The translations under genes and the position numbers were made by a program. This document shows, one piece after another, positions 35,441 through 44,672 of a stretch of 64,000 bases of DNA (position 1 is its first letter; each line of letters begins with the position of its first letter). A model generated the notes under the pieces. It searched no databases. It saw only the letters and a program-made list of their open reading frames with translations, and had not been told where the DNA came from. Where the stretch lies: positions 248,001 to 312,000 of the forward strand of contig NZ_JYII01000012.1 in the NCBI RefSeq assembly GCF_000948415.1, given 5' to 3'. The DNA is from Thalassospira sp. HJ. Its GTDB lineage: Bacteria; Pseudomonadota; Alphaproteobacteria; Rhodospirillales; Thalassospiraceae.

Positions 35441-35863
35441 ATGGCTGTCGAACGCACTCTTTCGATCATCAAGCCGGACGCAACGCGCCGCAACCTGACT
35501 GGCAAAATCAACGCCGTCATCGAAGAAGCTGGCCTGCGCATTGTCGCACAGAAGCGCGTCGCTCTGACCCGCGCTCAGGCTGAAGGTTTCTATGCAGTTC
35601 ACAAAGAACGTTCGTTCTTTGGCGAGCTGGTAGACTTCATGGTCTCTGGCCCGGTTGTTGTCCAGGTTCTCGAAGGCGAAGATGCCGTCGTTAAGTACCG
35701 CGAAGTAATGGGCGCAACCAACCCGGCGAATGCCGAGGAAGGCACCATCCGCAAACAGTTTGCAGAATCCATCGAAGCGAACTCGGTCCACGGTTCGGAC
35801 TCGCTCGAAAACGCTGCAATCGAAATTGCATATTTCTTCGCTCAGACCGAAATCGTCGGCTAA
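35441..35863 (+). CDS. ndk: Nucleoside diphosphate kinase
   Basis: A 140-residue Ndk, which makes (d)NTPs by a ping-pong phosphohistidine reaction. It shows [28 protein letters not shown] and the active-site HGSDS with catalytic histidine ([13 protein letters not shown]). The length is exactly that of bacterial Ndk. The start is at ATG 35441; a GTG three codons earlier is not needed. A palindrome-ended element begins 7 bases after the stop codon. Confidence 0.97.
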   Translation: MAVERTLSIIKPDATRRNLTGKINAVIEEAGLRIVAQKRVALTRAQAEGFYAVHKERSFFGELVDFMVSGPVVVQVLEGEDAVVKYREVMGATNPANAEEGTIRKQFAESIEANSVHGSDSLENAAIEIAYFFAQTEIVG

Positions 35864-35869
35864 GCTAAC

Positions 35870-36134
35870 AGGGTCAGGACCTGCTAGTTTGACCGAAATG
35901 GTCAATCAGATTTGTGCGGATACGCGGAGCAAAACCGCAGGAAGATAATATCTTTCAAGTTTTTGCGACAAAGCTAGGTCGTGCAAATCTGGTTGATCCT
36001 CTGGACAGTCTTTATATCTGCAAACTTCGACGTCAAACCCCTTGTCCGGGGTGCCGCCCCGCACAGCGGGCTTTTCCTTGAATTTTACAGATATAAAGAC
36101 TGCCATTTCTGCCAAATTAGCAGGTCCTGACCCT
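35870..36134 (+). repeat. Palindrome-ended element, copy 2 (intact frame)
   Basis: Copy 2 (265 bp) lies 7 bases after the ndk stop. The outer inverted repeat is 17 bp perfect (35870-35886 with 36118-36134) and extends by wobble pairs. The second stem is 35900-35914 with 35984-35999, the third is CAGTCTTTATATCTG (36006-36020) with its perfect complement (36088-36102). On the minus strand a 69-codon frame (36115-35906) is open. It is 43 of 69 identical to that of copy 3 by my count. No ribosome site is evident for that frame. Confidence 0.85.
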
Positions 36135-36159
36135 GAAGTTCTCCGGTTTATCCGGATGC

Positions 36160-36191
36160 AAAAACGCCCCGCAGATTGCGGGGCGTTTTTT
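36160..36191. terminator. Bidirectional terminator
   Basis: A 13-bp stem, AAAAACGCCCCGC (36160-36172) with GCGGGGCGTTTTT (36178-36190), between the ndk side and the COX IV gene on the minus strand. A and T arms allow both directions. Confidence 0.9.
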
Positions 36192-36208
36192 GTTGGAATA
36201 TCGATAAA

Positions 36209-36346
36209 TCAGTCGATCAGGAATGCGGCCATCAGCAGCAGAAGAACGGCGATCGAGACCACACTCCAGAGCATGAATTTCGTCCAGTGGTGCCAGCCTT
36301 CCTCGTGGTGATGCACCAGGCCTTCGTCATAATCACTTCCTTGCAT
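36209..36346 (-). CDS. aa3-type cytochrome c oxidase subunit IV, paralogue 1
   Basis: A 45-residue protein with one membrane helix near its C-terminus (FMLWSVVSIAVLLLLMAAFL) and a short acidic/His-rich N-terminus (MQGSDYDEGLVHHHEEGWHHW). It fits the small alphaproteobacterial COX4_pro_2 family, subunits of aa3 oxidase in the inner membrane. The frame is open upstream to 36433, but the start at 36346 has GGAGG-like sequence in front and matches the family. The main oxidase genes are not in the window. Confidence 0.8.
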   Translation of the reverse strand: MQGSDYDEGLVHHHEEGWHHWTKFMLWSVVSIAVLLLLMAAFLID

Positions 36347-36577
36347 GGGTTTCCTCCCTGATTGCGGATCATGATTGACCGGGCCGGTTATCTGATTGGT
36401 TTTGTTGCCCGGTGTCGCGCAAGGCGATGGCAAAATACTACCTGCAAATAACCCAAGGGTGAATAATATTTATCACTTTAACCAATTGTGCGCCGCGTCA
36501 TGCTGGACAAGGTGGCAGGTGCGTGCGATGGTTGGGGTATGGAAAACGTTGTGACCCAGCATTCAGTACGAATTTTT

Positions 36578-36653
36578 ACCGCCTCTCATAGAGTGGCGGG
36601 GTAGCGACGTTTTGAGTAAATGATACCCACCCGCCGGCGAGGCGGGTTTTTTT
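36578..36653 (+). ncRNA. Candidate leader or small RNA ending in a terminator
   Basis: Stem-loop 1 pairs ACCGCC-CTC with GAG-GGCGG around ATA (36578-36600). An alternative stem GGGTA (36599-36603) with TACCC (36624-36628) shares its base. An intrinsic terminator, ACCCGCC (36629-36635), GGCGA, GGCGGGT (36641-36647) and T-run to 36653, ends it 43 bases before the kinase ATG. No plus-strand gene ends here, so the terminator belongs to a leader or sRNA. I could not match a known riboswitch class. Confidence 0.55.
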
Positions 36654-36696
36654 GTGGCTGTCTCCCGGCCAGACCAAAGCAGAACGGGAGACAGAG

Positions 36697-37251
36697 ATGA
36701 CCAAGCCCCTATCACAATTACACCAGACGCAAAGCCCGCAGGTTCTTTCGGGCGGCTCAAAGCCCGGCACGCTGCATATGCTGTGCGGCAAGATTGCTGC
36801 AGGCAAATCAACCCTTGCCGCCGAACTGGCGCGCAAGCCCGGAACGGTTCTGATCGCCGAGGATGAATGGTTATCGACGCTTTTTGGCGATCAGATGTGC
36901 TCGGTCGCCGATTATGTCCGGGTATCAGAGAAGCTGCGCTCTGTCATGGGGCCGCATGTGGCAATGTTGCTGCGCGCCGGATTATCGGTGGTGCTGGATT
37001 TTCCGGCCAATACGGTTGGTTTGCGCCGCTGGATGCGCAGTGTGCTTGAGGATGCCGGGGTCGATCATGTTTTGCATTATCTTGATCTGGAAGATGATGT
37101 TTGTATCAACCGGCTTCGGGTGCGCAACCGGGCGGGCAGCCATCAGTTCGCCGCAAGCGACGCGCAGTTCCATCAGATCAATGCGGCCTTTGTCCCGCCA
37201 AGCGTGGAGGAGGGGTTTAACGTTGTTACCCATCAGACAGACACGCTTTGA
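36697..37251 (+). CDS. P-loop ATP-binding kinase-like protein
   Basis: A 184-residue P-loop protein of the predicted-kinase type (COG0645-like). Walker A is CGKIAAGKSTLA near residue 30, then AEDEWLSTLFG, VVLDFPANT and an R-rich lid (INRLRVRNRAG). It should phosphorylate a small molecule or protein; the substrate is unknown. The ATG at 36697 has GGGAG six bases upstream; a start at 36652 falls inside the leader terminator and is rejected. A terminator at 36629-36653 just upstream suggests attenuation. Confidence 0.8.
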   Translation: MTKPLSQLHQTQSPQVLSGGSKPGTLHMLCGKIAAGKSTLAAELARKPGTVLIAEDEWLSTLFGDQMCSVADYVRVSEKLRSVMGPHVAMLLRAGLSVVLDFPANTVGLRRWMRSVLEDAGVDHVLHYLDLEDDVCINRLRVRNRAGSHQFAASDAQFHQINAAFVPPSVEEGFNVVTHQTDTL

Positions 37252-37257
37252 AAAACA

Positions 37258-37286
37258 AAAAAGCTGCCGTTTTCCGGCAGCTTTTT
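37258..37286. terminator. Bidirectional terminator
   Basis: AAAAAGCTGCCG (37258-37269) with CGGCAGCTTTTT (37275-37286) between the kinase and the convergent COX IV paralogue 2. Confidence 0.92.
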
Positions 37287-37316
37287 AATTTGTTCGGATC
37301 AATGCCACTTGGCAGA

Positions 37317-37445
37317 TCACAGAAGGAAGATCGCCATCAGGATCAGCAGGGCAATGATGGAGATGGTGCCCCATTTCACGAAGTTCGTGTAGCCGTGATA
37401 GATGCTGACGTGGGTTTCGGTGAGTTCGTAATCGTTACCCTGCAA
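37317..37445 (-). CDS. aa3-type cytochrome c oxidase subunit IV, paralogue 2
   Basis: A 42-residue protein with one C-terminal membrane helix (WGTISIIALLILMAIFLL) and the N-terminal pattern QGNDYELTETHVSIYHGYTNF, like paralogue 1 but distinct. I place the start at a TTG (37445) because AAGGAGG lies six bases before it and the reading from there aligns with MQGSDY of paralogue 1. The frame is open to 37556. It probably forms part of the cytochrome oxidase. Confidence 0.75.
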   Translation of the reverse strand: MQGNDYELTETHVSIYHGYTNFVKWGTISIIALLILMAIFLL

Positions 37446-37814
37446 ACTTGCCTCCTTGGATTGGTTGTTTTGGGATTGTTCAAATGTATATCCACTGAGT
37501 TGAGCTTGGGCAAGTGCAAGATTAACCCTGAATGTCATACCTTTGACCGACTTCACATCCGTGGCGGTTCGCTTTTGATGCCAAGGACTTACTGGATGCC
37601 CAATTTGCAGCCATAGGGCAGCAAGATGCCAGTCAGTCCGTGGCTCATTATTGCGAATGACTTCTGGTCTGGGACGTCTTCATGCTGTTAACTGTCTTGT
37701 ATAAGCGAGTTGATTGATATAAAATTCAACTTTAAATGTATTTCCCGATGGCTGATTTTACTTTTTCGGTGTGCGTCTGAAATGACCGTCTTCCGAAGCA
37801 GGAGAGGGGTAGAG
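37446..37814. other. Intergenic region before the glycoside hydrolase
   Basis: No ORF or repeat I can support. The last 120 bases are AT-rich (for example GATTGATATAAAATTC near 37710-37730) and may hold the promoter of the glycosidase gene. Confidence 0.4.
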
Positions 37815-40055
37815 ATGGTGGGTATAAAACGACTTTCTCAGCAGTCTTGTTTGTTTCTGTTTGGCGTGGCTTTGTCTCTGATGGCCAACGCAACATACGT
37901 CAGGGCCTCATCGACAAGTGACTGGACGGTAAGTGGTCAGACCATACAGCTGAATGGGGAAAATTTTTTTGGTAACGGTATCGCCTATGAGCCGGTGCCG
38001 ATCGGATCCAGCGATGGTAGCACGATGGTTGATACTTACCATGAAGCGTGGCGGACTGTTTTCATGAGAGACATCCCGATCATGCGAAAAATGAACATTA
38101 ATACTGTCCGCGTTTACGGGTTTTGGGAACATGCGCCAACACAGGACAATCTTATTGCCAACTATAATAACTGTAGCGAGGATAAAGGATCACCATCACA
38201 ATGCGAAGATTTTTGGGGGGTATCCCAAAAGTGCCTTGAGAAAGAAACTGCTAAAGGCTGCGGTGACCTGTGGTCACATAAAGAATTCCTTGATGAATTA
38301 TGGAACAAGGGAAACGATCCGATTTATGTTCTGATTGGCGTTTCAGCGCCGGGTGCCATCGGCACTATTTTCCCGCCAACTCTACCGGGCGGCGCTATGG
38401 GGTACAAAAATCGTCGTAACTTCATGAAAAACAATTTGAAGTCAATTGGTGCCCGCTATCCCAACCATCCAGCTATTATGGGATTTGCACTATTGAACGA
38501 ATCAAATGTCGGGCGATGGAGCAATTCTAAACCGGCTAATGTCGACTATTGGCAGTTAGTCAATTCGTTGACAAATCAAATCCACGAAGATTCAAATTTT
38601 GACAACAAAATTGTCGGATTAGCTCTTCAGGCGTCTAGCGGTGAAATTTGCGCAACTTCCAACCCTACCAGTAAATCTGCATGTGAATCTAATCCAGGAC
38701 CGATGCAGCAAATGCAAGTATATGAGTCAGCCGTCGACTTTTGGGGTGTCAATCTATATCCAGTGAGTAGTTATCAACAGAAGGATAATTTTGGTGCGGT
38801 CTATCAGACATACGTGGAAATCTTGAAAGGCCTTAACCCATCAATTACAGCGAAACCCTTGCTGGTGACAGAATATGGTGCCTTGAGTGTGCAGCATGAC
38901 CCGAAGGGCGAGGCTGGTTGGCCTAAATGCAAGGATTCATGTCCAAGAGGTGTTGAAAAGGCGAAATATGAACGTTTTGCGATGGATCAACTATGTGTCA
39001 ACTTCAATGCGGTGACGTCCTATCCCTTCTTCAACGGCATGTATTACTTTTCCTATAGTGACGAATGGTGGAAAAGCGAACCTGATCATGTCTGGGACCA
39101 TGATGTAGGCAGCGCAAGCGGCGGGGGGCTGTCTGCGAGCGGTTTCTGGGATGAAGAATGGTGGGGGGTCTTTGCCGCTCAGCGTACAGGTTATGATGTT
39201 GATACGAAGTGGGTGACATCCAGTTATCCGTCGAACAGCTTTAACTGGCCGTCCTATGATGCCTATTACCAGACACCGCTCGACTATCTTGTGCCAAGGC
39301 CACAGGCGGCATTACTTTCACTTTTGTATGGTGATGCCAACTATGATTGTACAATGTCTAATACAACGAAAAGCACGCCGCCGAAAAAAGGATTTAAGCC
39401 TTCGGAGAGTAATGTAAGTGCTGCACTTGAGGCACTGCCAACCCAAATACCGTTCACAATTAAGAACCTCACGTCCTCCTCTATTGCGGCTCTATATGGT
39501 TATGAAGCCTCTCCGATACAGACTTATCAGGCAACGTATCCGACCGGGCCAGGTATGAGGGCCGTGGCGGCGATGCCTGCGAACATTCAGTCATTTGTAT
39601 TGTATCAGACCGATACAACTTCTGGTTCAGCTTGGGTTCCAATAAAATGCAACGGCGACGATAAGAATTTGGCAGGTAAAATTACAAATTCATATGCTGG
39701 GCAGACCCTTTACGTTGTTGAGGGCGAAGCAGGCACCATAAGTTGCACAACAACAGCTCCGGCAAAAGGCAGCTGCAGTGATCTTGTGTCGTCTGAGGCG
39801 CAATGCCAGGCTGTTGTGGGTAGTGATTTTTCGGCAGCTCTAGGTTGGGGGTGTGGCGAAGGTCGTGTCGATTGTACAACAATCAATACTGCGCCTTACA
39901 AGGGTTGTTCCGCGGACATGAAGTTCAGTTGGATGGCCTCCAAATATTATAGCGCTCAAGAGAAACCGACGGCATCGGATTGCAAGTTTGTAAATTCGAA
40001 CGACAACGCTGTAGGGGCCAAGATCGACTTTTCTCCTAATCTGACGAAGAAATAA
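37815..40055 (+). CDS. Secreted GH72-like glucanosyltransferase/glucanase with X8 (CBM43) domain
   Basis: A 746-residue exported protein. A signal peptide covers about 1-31. The TIM-barrel domain (35-500) has FFGNGIAYEP, MRKMNINTVRVYGFWE, the likely acid E229 in FALLNES and nucleophile E353 in LVTEYG. This fits the GH5/GH72 clan. The C-terminal 652-735 is Cys-rich with C-x9-C-type spacing, LGWGCGEGRVDCTTI and FSWMASKYY, matching the X8/CBM43 domain that binds beta-1,3-glucan and is usual in fungal Gas proteins and plant glucanases. A bacterial copy is uncommon. Start at 37815 has AGGAGAGG; upstream codons are rejected. Base use is more AT-rich than neighbours, suggesting transfer. Confidence 0.78.
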   Translation: MVGIKRLSQQSCLFLFGVALSLMANATYVRASSTSDWTVSGQTIQLNGENFFGNGIAYEPVPIGSSDGSTMVDTYHEAWRTVFMRDIPIMRKMNINTVRVYGFWEHAPTQDNLIANYNNCSEDKGSPSQCEDFWGVSQKCLEKETAKGCGDLWSHKEFLDELWNKGNDPIYVLIGVSAPGAIGTIFPPTLPGGAMGYKNRRNFMKNNLKSIGARYPNHPAIMGFALLNESNVGRWSNSKPANVDYWQLVNSLTNQIHEDSNFDNKIVGLALQASSGEICATSNPTSKSACESNPGPMQQMQVYESAVDFWGVNLYPVSSYQQKDNFGAVYQTYVEILKGLNPSITAKPLLVTEYGALSVQHDPKGEAGWPKCKDSCPRGVEKAKYERFAMDQLCVNFNAVTSYPFFNGMYYFSYSDEWWKSEPDHVWDHDVGSASGGGLSASGFWDEEWWGVFAAQRTGYDVDTKWVTSSYPSNSFNWPSYDAYYQTPLDYLVPRPQAALLSLLYGDANYDCTMSNTTKSTPPKKGFKPSESNVSAALEALPTQIPFTIKNLTSSSIAALYGYEASPIQTYQATYPTGPGMRAVAAMPANIQSFVLYQTDTTSGSAWVPIKCNGDDKNLAGKITNSYAGQTLYVVEGEAGTISCTTTAPAKGSCSDLVSSEAQCQAVVGSDFSAALGWGCGEGRVDCTTINTAPYKGCSADMKFSWMASKYYSAQEKPTASDCKFVNSNDNAVGAKIDFSPNLTKK

Positions 40056-40181
40056 TTATTATATCTTTTCGTTGTCAGTAGGCTCTTCGTTTGTCCACGT
40101 TATGAATCTTACCATTTAGGCAGACAGCTTGTTGTCGTTAAATGGTCGGGATTCTATTTCTTGATCTGACAGCAAGGTAAT

Positions 40182-40211
40182 TAAAAGGCGGGTCATATGT
40201 GATGACCCGCC
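40182..40211 (-). terminator. Terminator of purMN
   Basis: GGCGGGTCA (40187-40195) with TGACCCGCC (40203-40211); the minus-strand transcript then runs into TTTTAATT. It lies 46 bases beyond the purN stop codon. Confidence 0.75.
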
Positions 40212-40256
40212 GTTTCATGCATTAAGCAGCCTGCGCAGCCAGCGCCAAAGGTTCTT

Positions 40257-40940
40257 TCATCCGGGCTCAAGCGCCGGGTTGATTTCGGCAAAGTCGGCTT
40301 GCGGGGCGTCTTTGATGGTGACAATGCCCTTGGCATCGACCGAGACGCGGCCTTCGGCGATCCAGCGGATCACCTGTGGGTAGATGCGGTGTTCCTGACG
40401 CAGGATACGCTGGGCCAGTTTGCCGGCATCGTCACCCGGCAGGACCGGAACCACGGCCTGGGCAATGATCGGGCCGCTATCGACTTCGGGCACAACGTAA
40501 TGCACGGTGCAACCGGCAAACTTCACCCCGGCATCGAGGGCTGCCTGATGCACACCCAAGCCCTTGAAGCTTGGCAGCAGCGACGGGTGGATGTTGATCA
40601 GCTTGTCTTTCCAGCGGGTGACGAAGCTTTCACTGACCAGACGCAGATAACCTGCCAGAACGACAAGGTCGGCACCGCTTTCCTCGATCAATGCGCTTAC
40701 GGCATCATCATAGGCTTCGCGCCCGCCGGGATAGCCTTTGTGCGAGATGGCCTCTGCCCGGATGCCGGCCTTACGCCCACGTTCAAGTCCGCCCGCGTCA
40801 AGCTGGTTGGAAAAGACCAGCACGATTTCGGCCGGGTAGCCGGGCGTCTTGCAGGCATCAAGGATGGCTTGCAGGTTCGACCCGCCGCCTGAAATCAGAA
40901 CGGCGAGCTTTAGCTTCTTGCCGTTGCTTACTTGTCCCAT
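40257..40940 (-). CDS. purN: Phosphoribosylglycinamide formyltransferase
   Basis: A 227-residue GAR transformylase, which adds a formyl group from 10-formyl-THF to GAR in purine synthesis. It shows [12 protein letters not shown], the [21 protein letters not shown] block with catalytic His and the [19 protein letters not shown] segment with the catalytic Asp. It overlaps the 3' end of purM by 13 bases. The last residues are variable. Confidence 0.96.
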   Translation of the reverse strand: MGQVSNGKKLKLAVLISGGGSNLQAILDACKTPGYPAEIVLVFSNQLDAGGLERGRKAGIRAEAISHKGYPGGREAYDDAVSALIEESGADLVVLAGYLRLVSESFVTRWKDKLINIHPSLLPSFKGLGVHQAALDAGVKFAGCTVHYVVPEVDSGPIIAQAVVPVLPGDDAGKLAQRILRQEHRIYPQVIRWIAEGRVSVDAKGIVTIKDAPQADFAEINPALEPG

Positions 40941-42001
40941 GTACGGGCCATGTTTTTGATCACGACCTGCGGGCCATCACCGGCACGCGGGCCGATAACG
41001 CCGATCTGGCTGACGGTTTCGCCGTGTTCGCGCAGGAGGGCTTCGGCCGCGTCCGCCTTGTCGGCCGGAACGACGACGCACATGCCAATCCCACAGTTAA
41101 AGGTGCGCGCCATTTCCATGGCCGGAATGCCGCCCTGTTTGGACAGCCACTTAAACACCGGCAGGTATTCCCAGCAGCTGGCGTCAAAGACAGCGGTCAG
41201 GTTTTCCGGCAGAACGCGCGGAACGTTTTCAGTCAGGCCGCCACCGGTGATGTGGGCAAGCGCCTTGACCATGCCGGCCTTGTGGGCAGCCAGGCAGCTT
41301 TTGACATAAACCTTGGTCGGTTCAAGCAGTGCTTCGCCAACGGTTTTTCCCGGTGCGAAGGGGGCGTCATCGGCATAGCCAAAACCGGCGGTTTCGACAA
41401 CCTTGCGGACCAGTGAATAGCCGTTGGAATGCACACCGCTGGAGGCAAGGCCCAGAATGACGTCGCCTTCTTCAACATTGGTGCCATCCAGCAGTTCACC
41501 GCGTTCGGCCGCCCCGACTGCGAAACCGGCAAGATCATATTCGCCGTCGGCATACATGCCGGGCATTTCAGCAGTTTCCCCACCGATCAGCGCGCAGCCA
41601 GCCTGTTTGCAGCCCTCGGCAATGCCTGCGACGACGCTTGCGGCGTTATCAACTGACAGCTTGCCGGTTGCGAAGTAATCAAGGAAGAGAAGCGGTTCTG
41701 CGCCCTGAACGACGAGGTCATTAACACTCATGGCGACCAGGTCGATGCCGACCGTGTCGTGCTTGTCGGCCAGGAAGGCGACCTTGAGCTTGGTGCCGAC
41801 ACCATCGGTGCAGGACACCAGAACCGGATCGTTATATCCGGCGGCCTTCAGATCAAAAAGGGCACCGAAACCGCCAAGACCGCCGGCAACACCGGAACGG
41901 GTGGTTGCTTTTGCAAGCGGTTTGATTCGTTCGACAAGGTCATTCCCGGCATCGATATCGACACCGGAGTCCTTATAGGTAAGGCCGTTAGAGGCGGTCA
42001 T
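40928..42001 (-). CDS. purM: Phosphoribosylformylglycinamidine cyclo-ligase
   Basis: A 357-residue AIR synthetase, the ATP-dependent ring closure step of purine synthesis. [16 protein letters not shown] begins the domain, GTKLKVA and [22 protein letters not shown] carry ATP binding, and [15 protein letters not shown] is a late landmark. The frame is open to 42064, but the ATG at 42001 with CAGGG upstream matches known PurM. It is the first gene of purMN. The 352-base gap (42002-42353) to the divergent DUF2066 gene should hold both promoters; I see no ORF there. Confidence 0.96.
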   Translation of the reverse strand: MTASNGLTYKDSGVDIDAGNDLVERIKPLAKATTRSGVAGGLGGFGALFDLKAAGYNDPVLVSCTDGVGTKLKVAFLADKHDTVGIDLVAMSVNDLVVQGAEPLLFLDYFATGKLSVDNAASVVAGIAEGCKQAGCALIGGETAEMPGMYADGEYDLAGFAVGAAERGELLDGTNVEEGDVILGLASSGVHSNGYSLVRKVVETAGFGYADDAPFAPGKTVGEALLEPTKVYVKSCLAAHKAGMVKALAHITGGGLTENVPRVLPENLTAVFDASCWEYLPVFKWLSKQGGIPAMEMARTFNCGIGMCVVVPADKADAAEALLREHGETVSQIGVIGPRAGDGPQVVIKNMARTWDK

Positions 42002-42353
42002 GTTGGTGATCCCTGGCTTCGCGCATGCATGAATAAAAGCGGGTGTGCCCGCGTTTTTCATCAACAGGTGTCCGGTTCAAGGCGCCGTTTTCCGGGCTTT
42101 TTGCGGTCCGGGTCGCAGGGGTGAGCCTGCTGTTTGACCAATCCGCCTTACTGACGCCTTTAATCAGATATAGAGGACAAGCACGATCCTGCTGATAAAA
42201 AACGCGGGCTTGATAATTTCCGCTGGGCCGAAAATACTCAAACGCGGGCAATATGCAATGATCACCTGCGCATGACAGAGTTTTCTTTGCAGAATGCGTT
42301 CAACATGCCACAAAGAGCATTAACCAAGACACGATTAGGGCAAAGAGGCATAC

Positions 42354-43478
42354 GTGCTTACTTCATTGAAAAACATCAAGATGTTAGCTGGCGCGGCGAT
42401 GGCTGCGACGATCATGGCCTTTCCGGCAGCGGCACAGGACATTTTCACCGTTACCGGTGTTCATGTTGACGAGCGCGCCGAAACGGCTGCTGCCGCACGC
42501 GAACAGGCACTTGAGATCGGTCAGCGTCAGGCCTTTGAAGAAGTGGTTGCCCGTTTGACCCTGCCCGAAGATCGTGCCGGGCTTGAAATGCCCGAGACGG
42601 CTGTCATCACCAATATGGTGCGTGACTTTGGCGTGTCGAACGAAAAGACATCTTCGGTGCGTTACATCGCGGACATGACGGTGCGGTTCAAGGATGACGA
42701 GCTGCGTCGTTTCCTGCGTTTCCGCGATATTTCCTTTGCCGAGCTGCAATCCAAGCCGGTGATGATTGTGCCGGTCTATCGCAGCAATAATTATGTCAGC
42801 CTGTGGGATGATCCCAACCCGTGGCGTGAAGTCTGGTCGCGCAATGTTGCGACCTCGGGCCTTGTGCCGATCAAGGCCCCGATTGGTGATCTGACCGATA
42901 TCAGCACCATCACGGCCGAGCAGGCCGAAGGTGGTTCGATGGAACGATTGGCGCAGCTTGCCAAGCGCTATGGCGCGGATGTGGCTGTTGTCGCCAGTGC
43001 CGATGTCACCGGGCCGCAGGGTGGGGAAAGTGTCAATGTGTCCATCACCCGCTATGATCCCAACAGCGGGCCGCAGATCTTTGGCGTGCAGGAAAATACC
43101 CTTCCGGGTGAGACATTGAACGAAACGCTGGTGCGGGCGGCCAAATCGGTGCAGGACCAGTTGGCTGATGGCTGGAAACGCGCCAACCTGATCAATTACA
43201 GTGCGGGCGGCAACCTGATGGTGTTTATCCCGATTACCGGTCTTGGTGACTGGGCCGGGATCGAGAAGAAGCTGATCGGGCTGCCGGTAGTGCGCAATTC
43301 ACGCGTGATCGCGATGTCGAAACGCGAAGTGCAGCTGTCGCTTGATTATGTCGGGTCGACCAATCAGCTGCAGACCGCACTTAATCAGCAGAACCTTAAT
43401 CTGAGCCGAATGGGCGAGCTTTGGTTCATCCAGCCGAGCGGATCAGACCGCCTGCAGGGATTATCGTTCGGCGGGTAA
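42354..43478 (+). CDS. DUF2066 domain-containing periplasmic protein
   Basis: A 374-residue protein with a Sec signal peptide (cut near AAAQD at 27) and no lipobox. The DUF2066 pattern is FTVTGVHVDERAETAAAAREQALEIGQRQAFEEVVARLTL. The C-terminal part has the same helical-beta character. The family is exported and of unknown function. A GTG start at 42354 has AGAGG in front; an ATG ten codons later is the alternative. The stop is 41 bases before the next gene, with which it likely forms an operon. Confidence 0.85.
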   Translation: MLTSLKNIKMLAGAAMAATIMAFPAAAQDIFTVTGVHVDERAETAAAAREQALEIGQRQAFEEVVARLTLPEDRAGLEMPETAVITNMVRDFGVSNEKTSSVRYIADMTVRFKDDELRRFLRFRDISFAELQSKPVMIVPVYRSNNYVSLWDDPNPWREVWSRNVATSGLVPIKAPIGDLTDISTITAEQAEGGSMERLAQLAKRYGADVAVVASADVTGPQGGESVNVSITRYDPNSGPQIFGVQENTLPGETLNETLVRAAKSVQDQLADGWKRANLINYSAGGNLMVFIPITGLGDWAGIEKKLIGLPVVRNSRVIAMSKREVQLSLDYVGSTNQLQTALNQQNLNLSRMGELWFIQPSGSDRLQGLSFGG

Positions 43479-43519
43479 GCCCGTTTGACTACGGGGAAGG
43501 GTAACAGGGGGACCCGAGG

Positions 43520-44614
43520 ATGACTTTGCGACAGCAAGCACGTTTCTGGCTGATCTTTGTCGTCGGATTCTTTTTCCTGATCTGGCTGTTTTCGAGCATC
43601 CTTTTGCCGTTTGTTGCCGGGATGGCGATTGCCTATTTCCTCGATCCGCTGGCCGACAAGCTTGAGGCGCGCGGGGCAAGCCGGGTGGTTGCGACCAGCA
43701 TCATCACGGTACTGTTCTTCCTTGTGTTTATCCTTGTGATGCTGCTTGTCGTGCCGATGATCGGAAGCCAGCTTGCGGGCTTCCTTGAGCGGTTCCCGGG
43801 CTATGTCGATGCGCTGCGCACCAATGTTGCGCCGTATCTGCAAAACATCCTCGACCGGGTGGCGCCCGAAACGCTGCAAAGTGTATCGGACGCGATCAAG
43901 GGACAGAGTGCCAATGCCCTTAAATGGGTGGGCAATCTGCTGAGCAATGTGTTGTCCGGTGGCCTGGCGCTTCTGAACTTCCTGAGTTTGCTGTTCATTA
44001 CGCCGGTGGTGTCGTTTTACCTGCTGCGCGATTGGGACAAGATCGTTGCCAAGGTCGATAGTTACCTGCCGCGGCGTTCGGCCACGGATATCCGCCAATG
44101 TGTCAGCGAGATTGATGAAACCCTGGCAGGCTTCGTGCGCGGGCAAGCGACGGTGTGCCTGTTGCTTGGCCTGTTTTACGGGCTAGGCCTGACGCTGGTC
44201 GGGCTTGAGTTCGGGTTTGTTATCGGGCTTATGACCGGGCTTGTGTCCTTTGTGCCGTATTTCGGGATGATTGCCGGCTTTGCGGTCGGCATGGGGGTCG
44301 CGCTGGCGCAGTTTGGTTTCGGGCTTGATCTTGGGCTGGTGGCGATTGTGTTTTTGATCGGTCAGGTGCTTGAGGGCAATTTCCTGACCCCAAAGCTTGT
44401 AGGCGACAAGGTCGGGTTGCACGCGGTCTGGGTGATGTTTGCCTTGCTGGCCGGGGGTGCGGTGTTCGGGCTTCTGGGCGTGATGCTGGCCGTGCCGGTG
44501 GCAGCGGTCATTGGCGTACTTGTACGATATGGCTTAAGGCAGTATCTCAGTAGTCGGCTTTATGACCACGGACCCGAAGATCGCAGCGTTCCCGGATCCG
44601 AGGCCGAAAGCTAG
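43520..44614 (+). CDS. AI-2E/PerM family transporter
   Basis: A 364-residue integral membrane protein, with about eight helices, RFWLIFVVGFFFLIWLFSSILLPFVAGMAIAYFLDPLAD at the start in two parts and GNFLTPKLVGDKVGLHAVWVMFALL-type landmarks near the end. Members act as permeases of small solutes or Na+/H+ antiporters; the substrate here is unknown. GAGG precedes the ATG at 43520. It follows DUF2066 and precedes hdaA, an order seen in alphaproteobacteria. Confidence 0.88.
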   Translation: MTLRQQARFWLIFVVGFFFLIWLFSSILLPFVAGMAIAYFLDPLADKLEARGASRVVATSIITVLFFLVFILVMLLVVPMIGSQLAGFLERFPGYVDALRTNVAPYLQNILDRVAPETLQSVSDAIKGQSANALKWVGNLLSNVLSGGLALLNFLSLLFITPVVSFYLLRDWDKIVAKVDSYLPRRSATDIRQCVSEIDETLAGFVRGQATVCLLLGLFYGLGLTLVGLEFGFVIGLMTGLVSFVPYFGMIAGFAVGMGVALAQFGFGLDLGLVAIVFLIGQVLEGNFLTPKLVGDKVGLHAVWVMFALLAGGAVFGLLGVMLAVPVAAVIGVLVRYGLRQYLSSRLYDHGPEDRSVPGSEAES

Positions 44615-44672
44615 GTCCTGAACTGGGGCCAAAGACCGAGACCCGCATATTGAGTTTCAAGTTGAGTTTACC

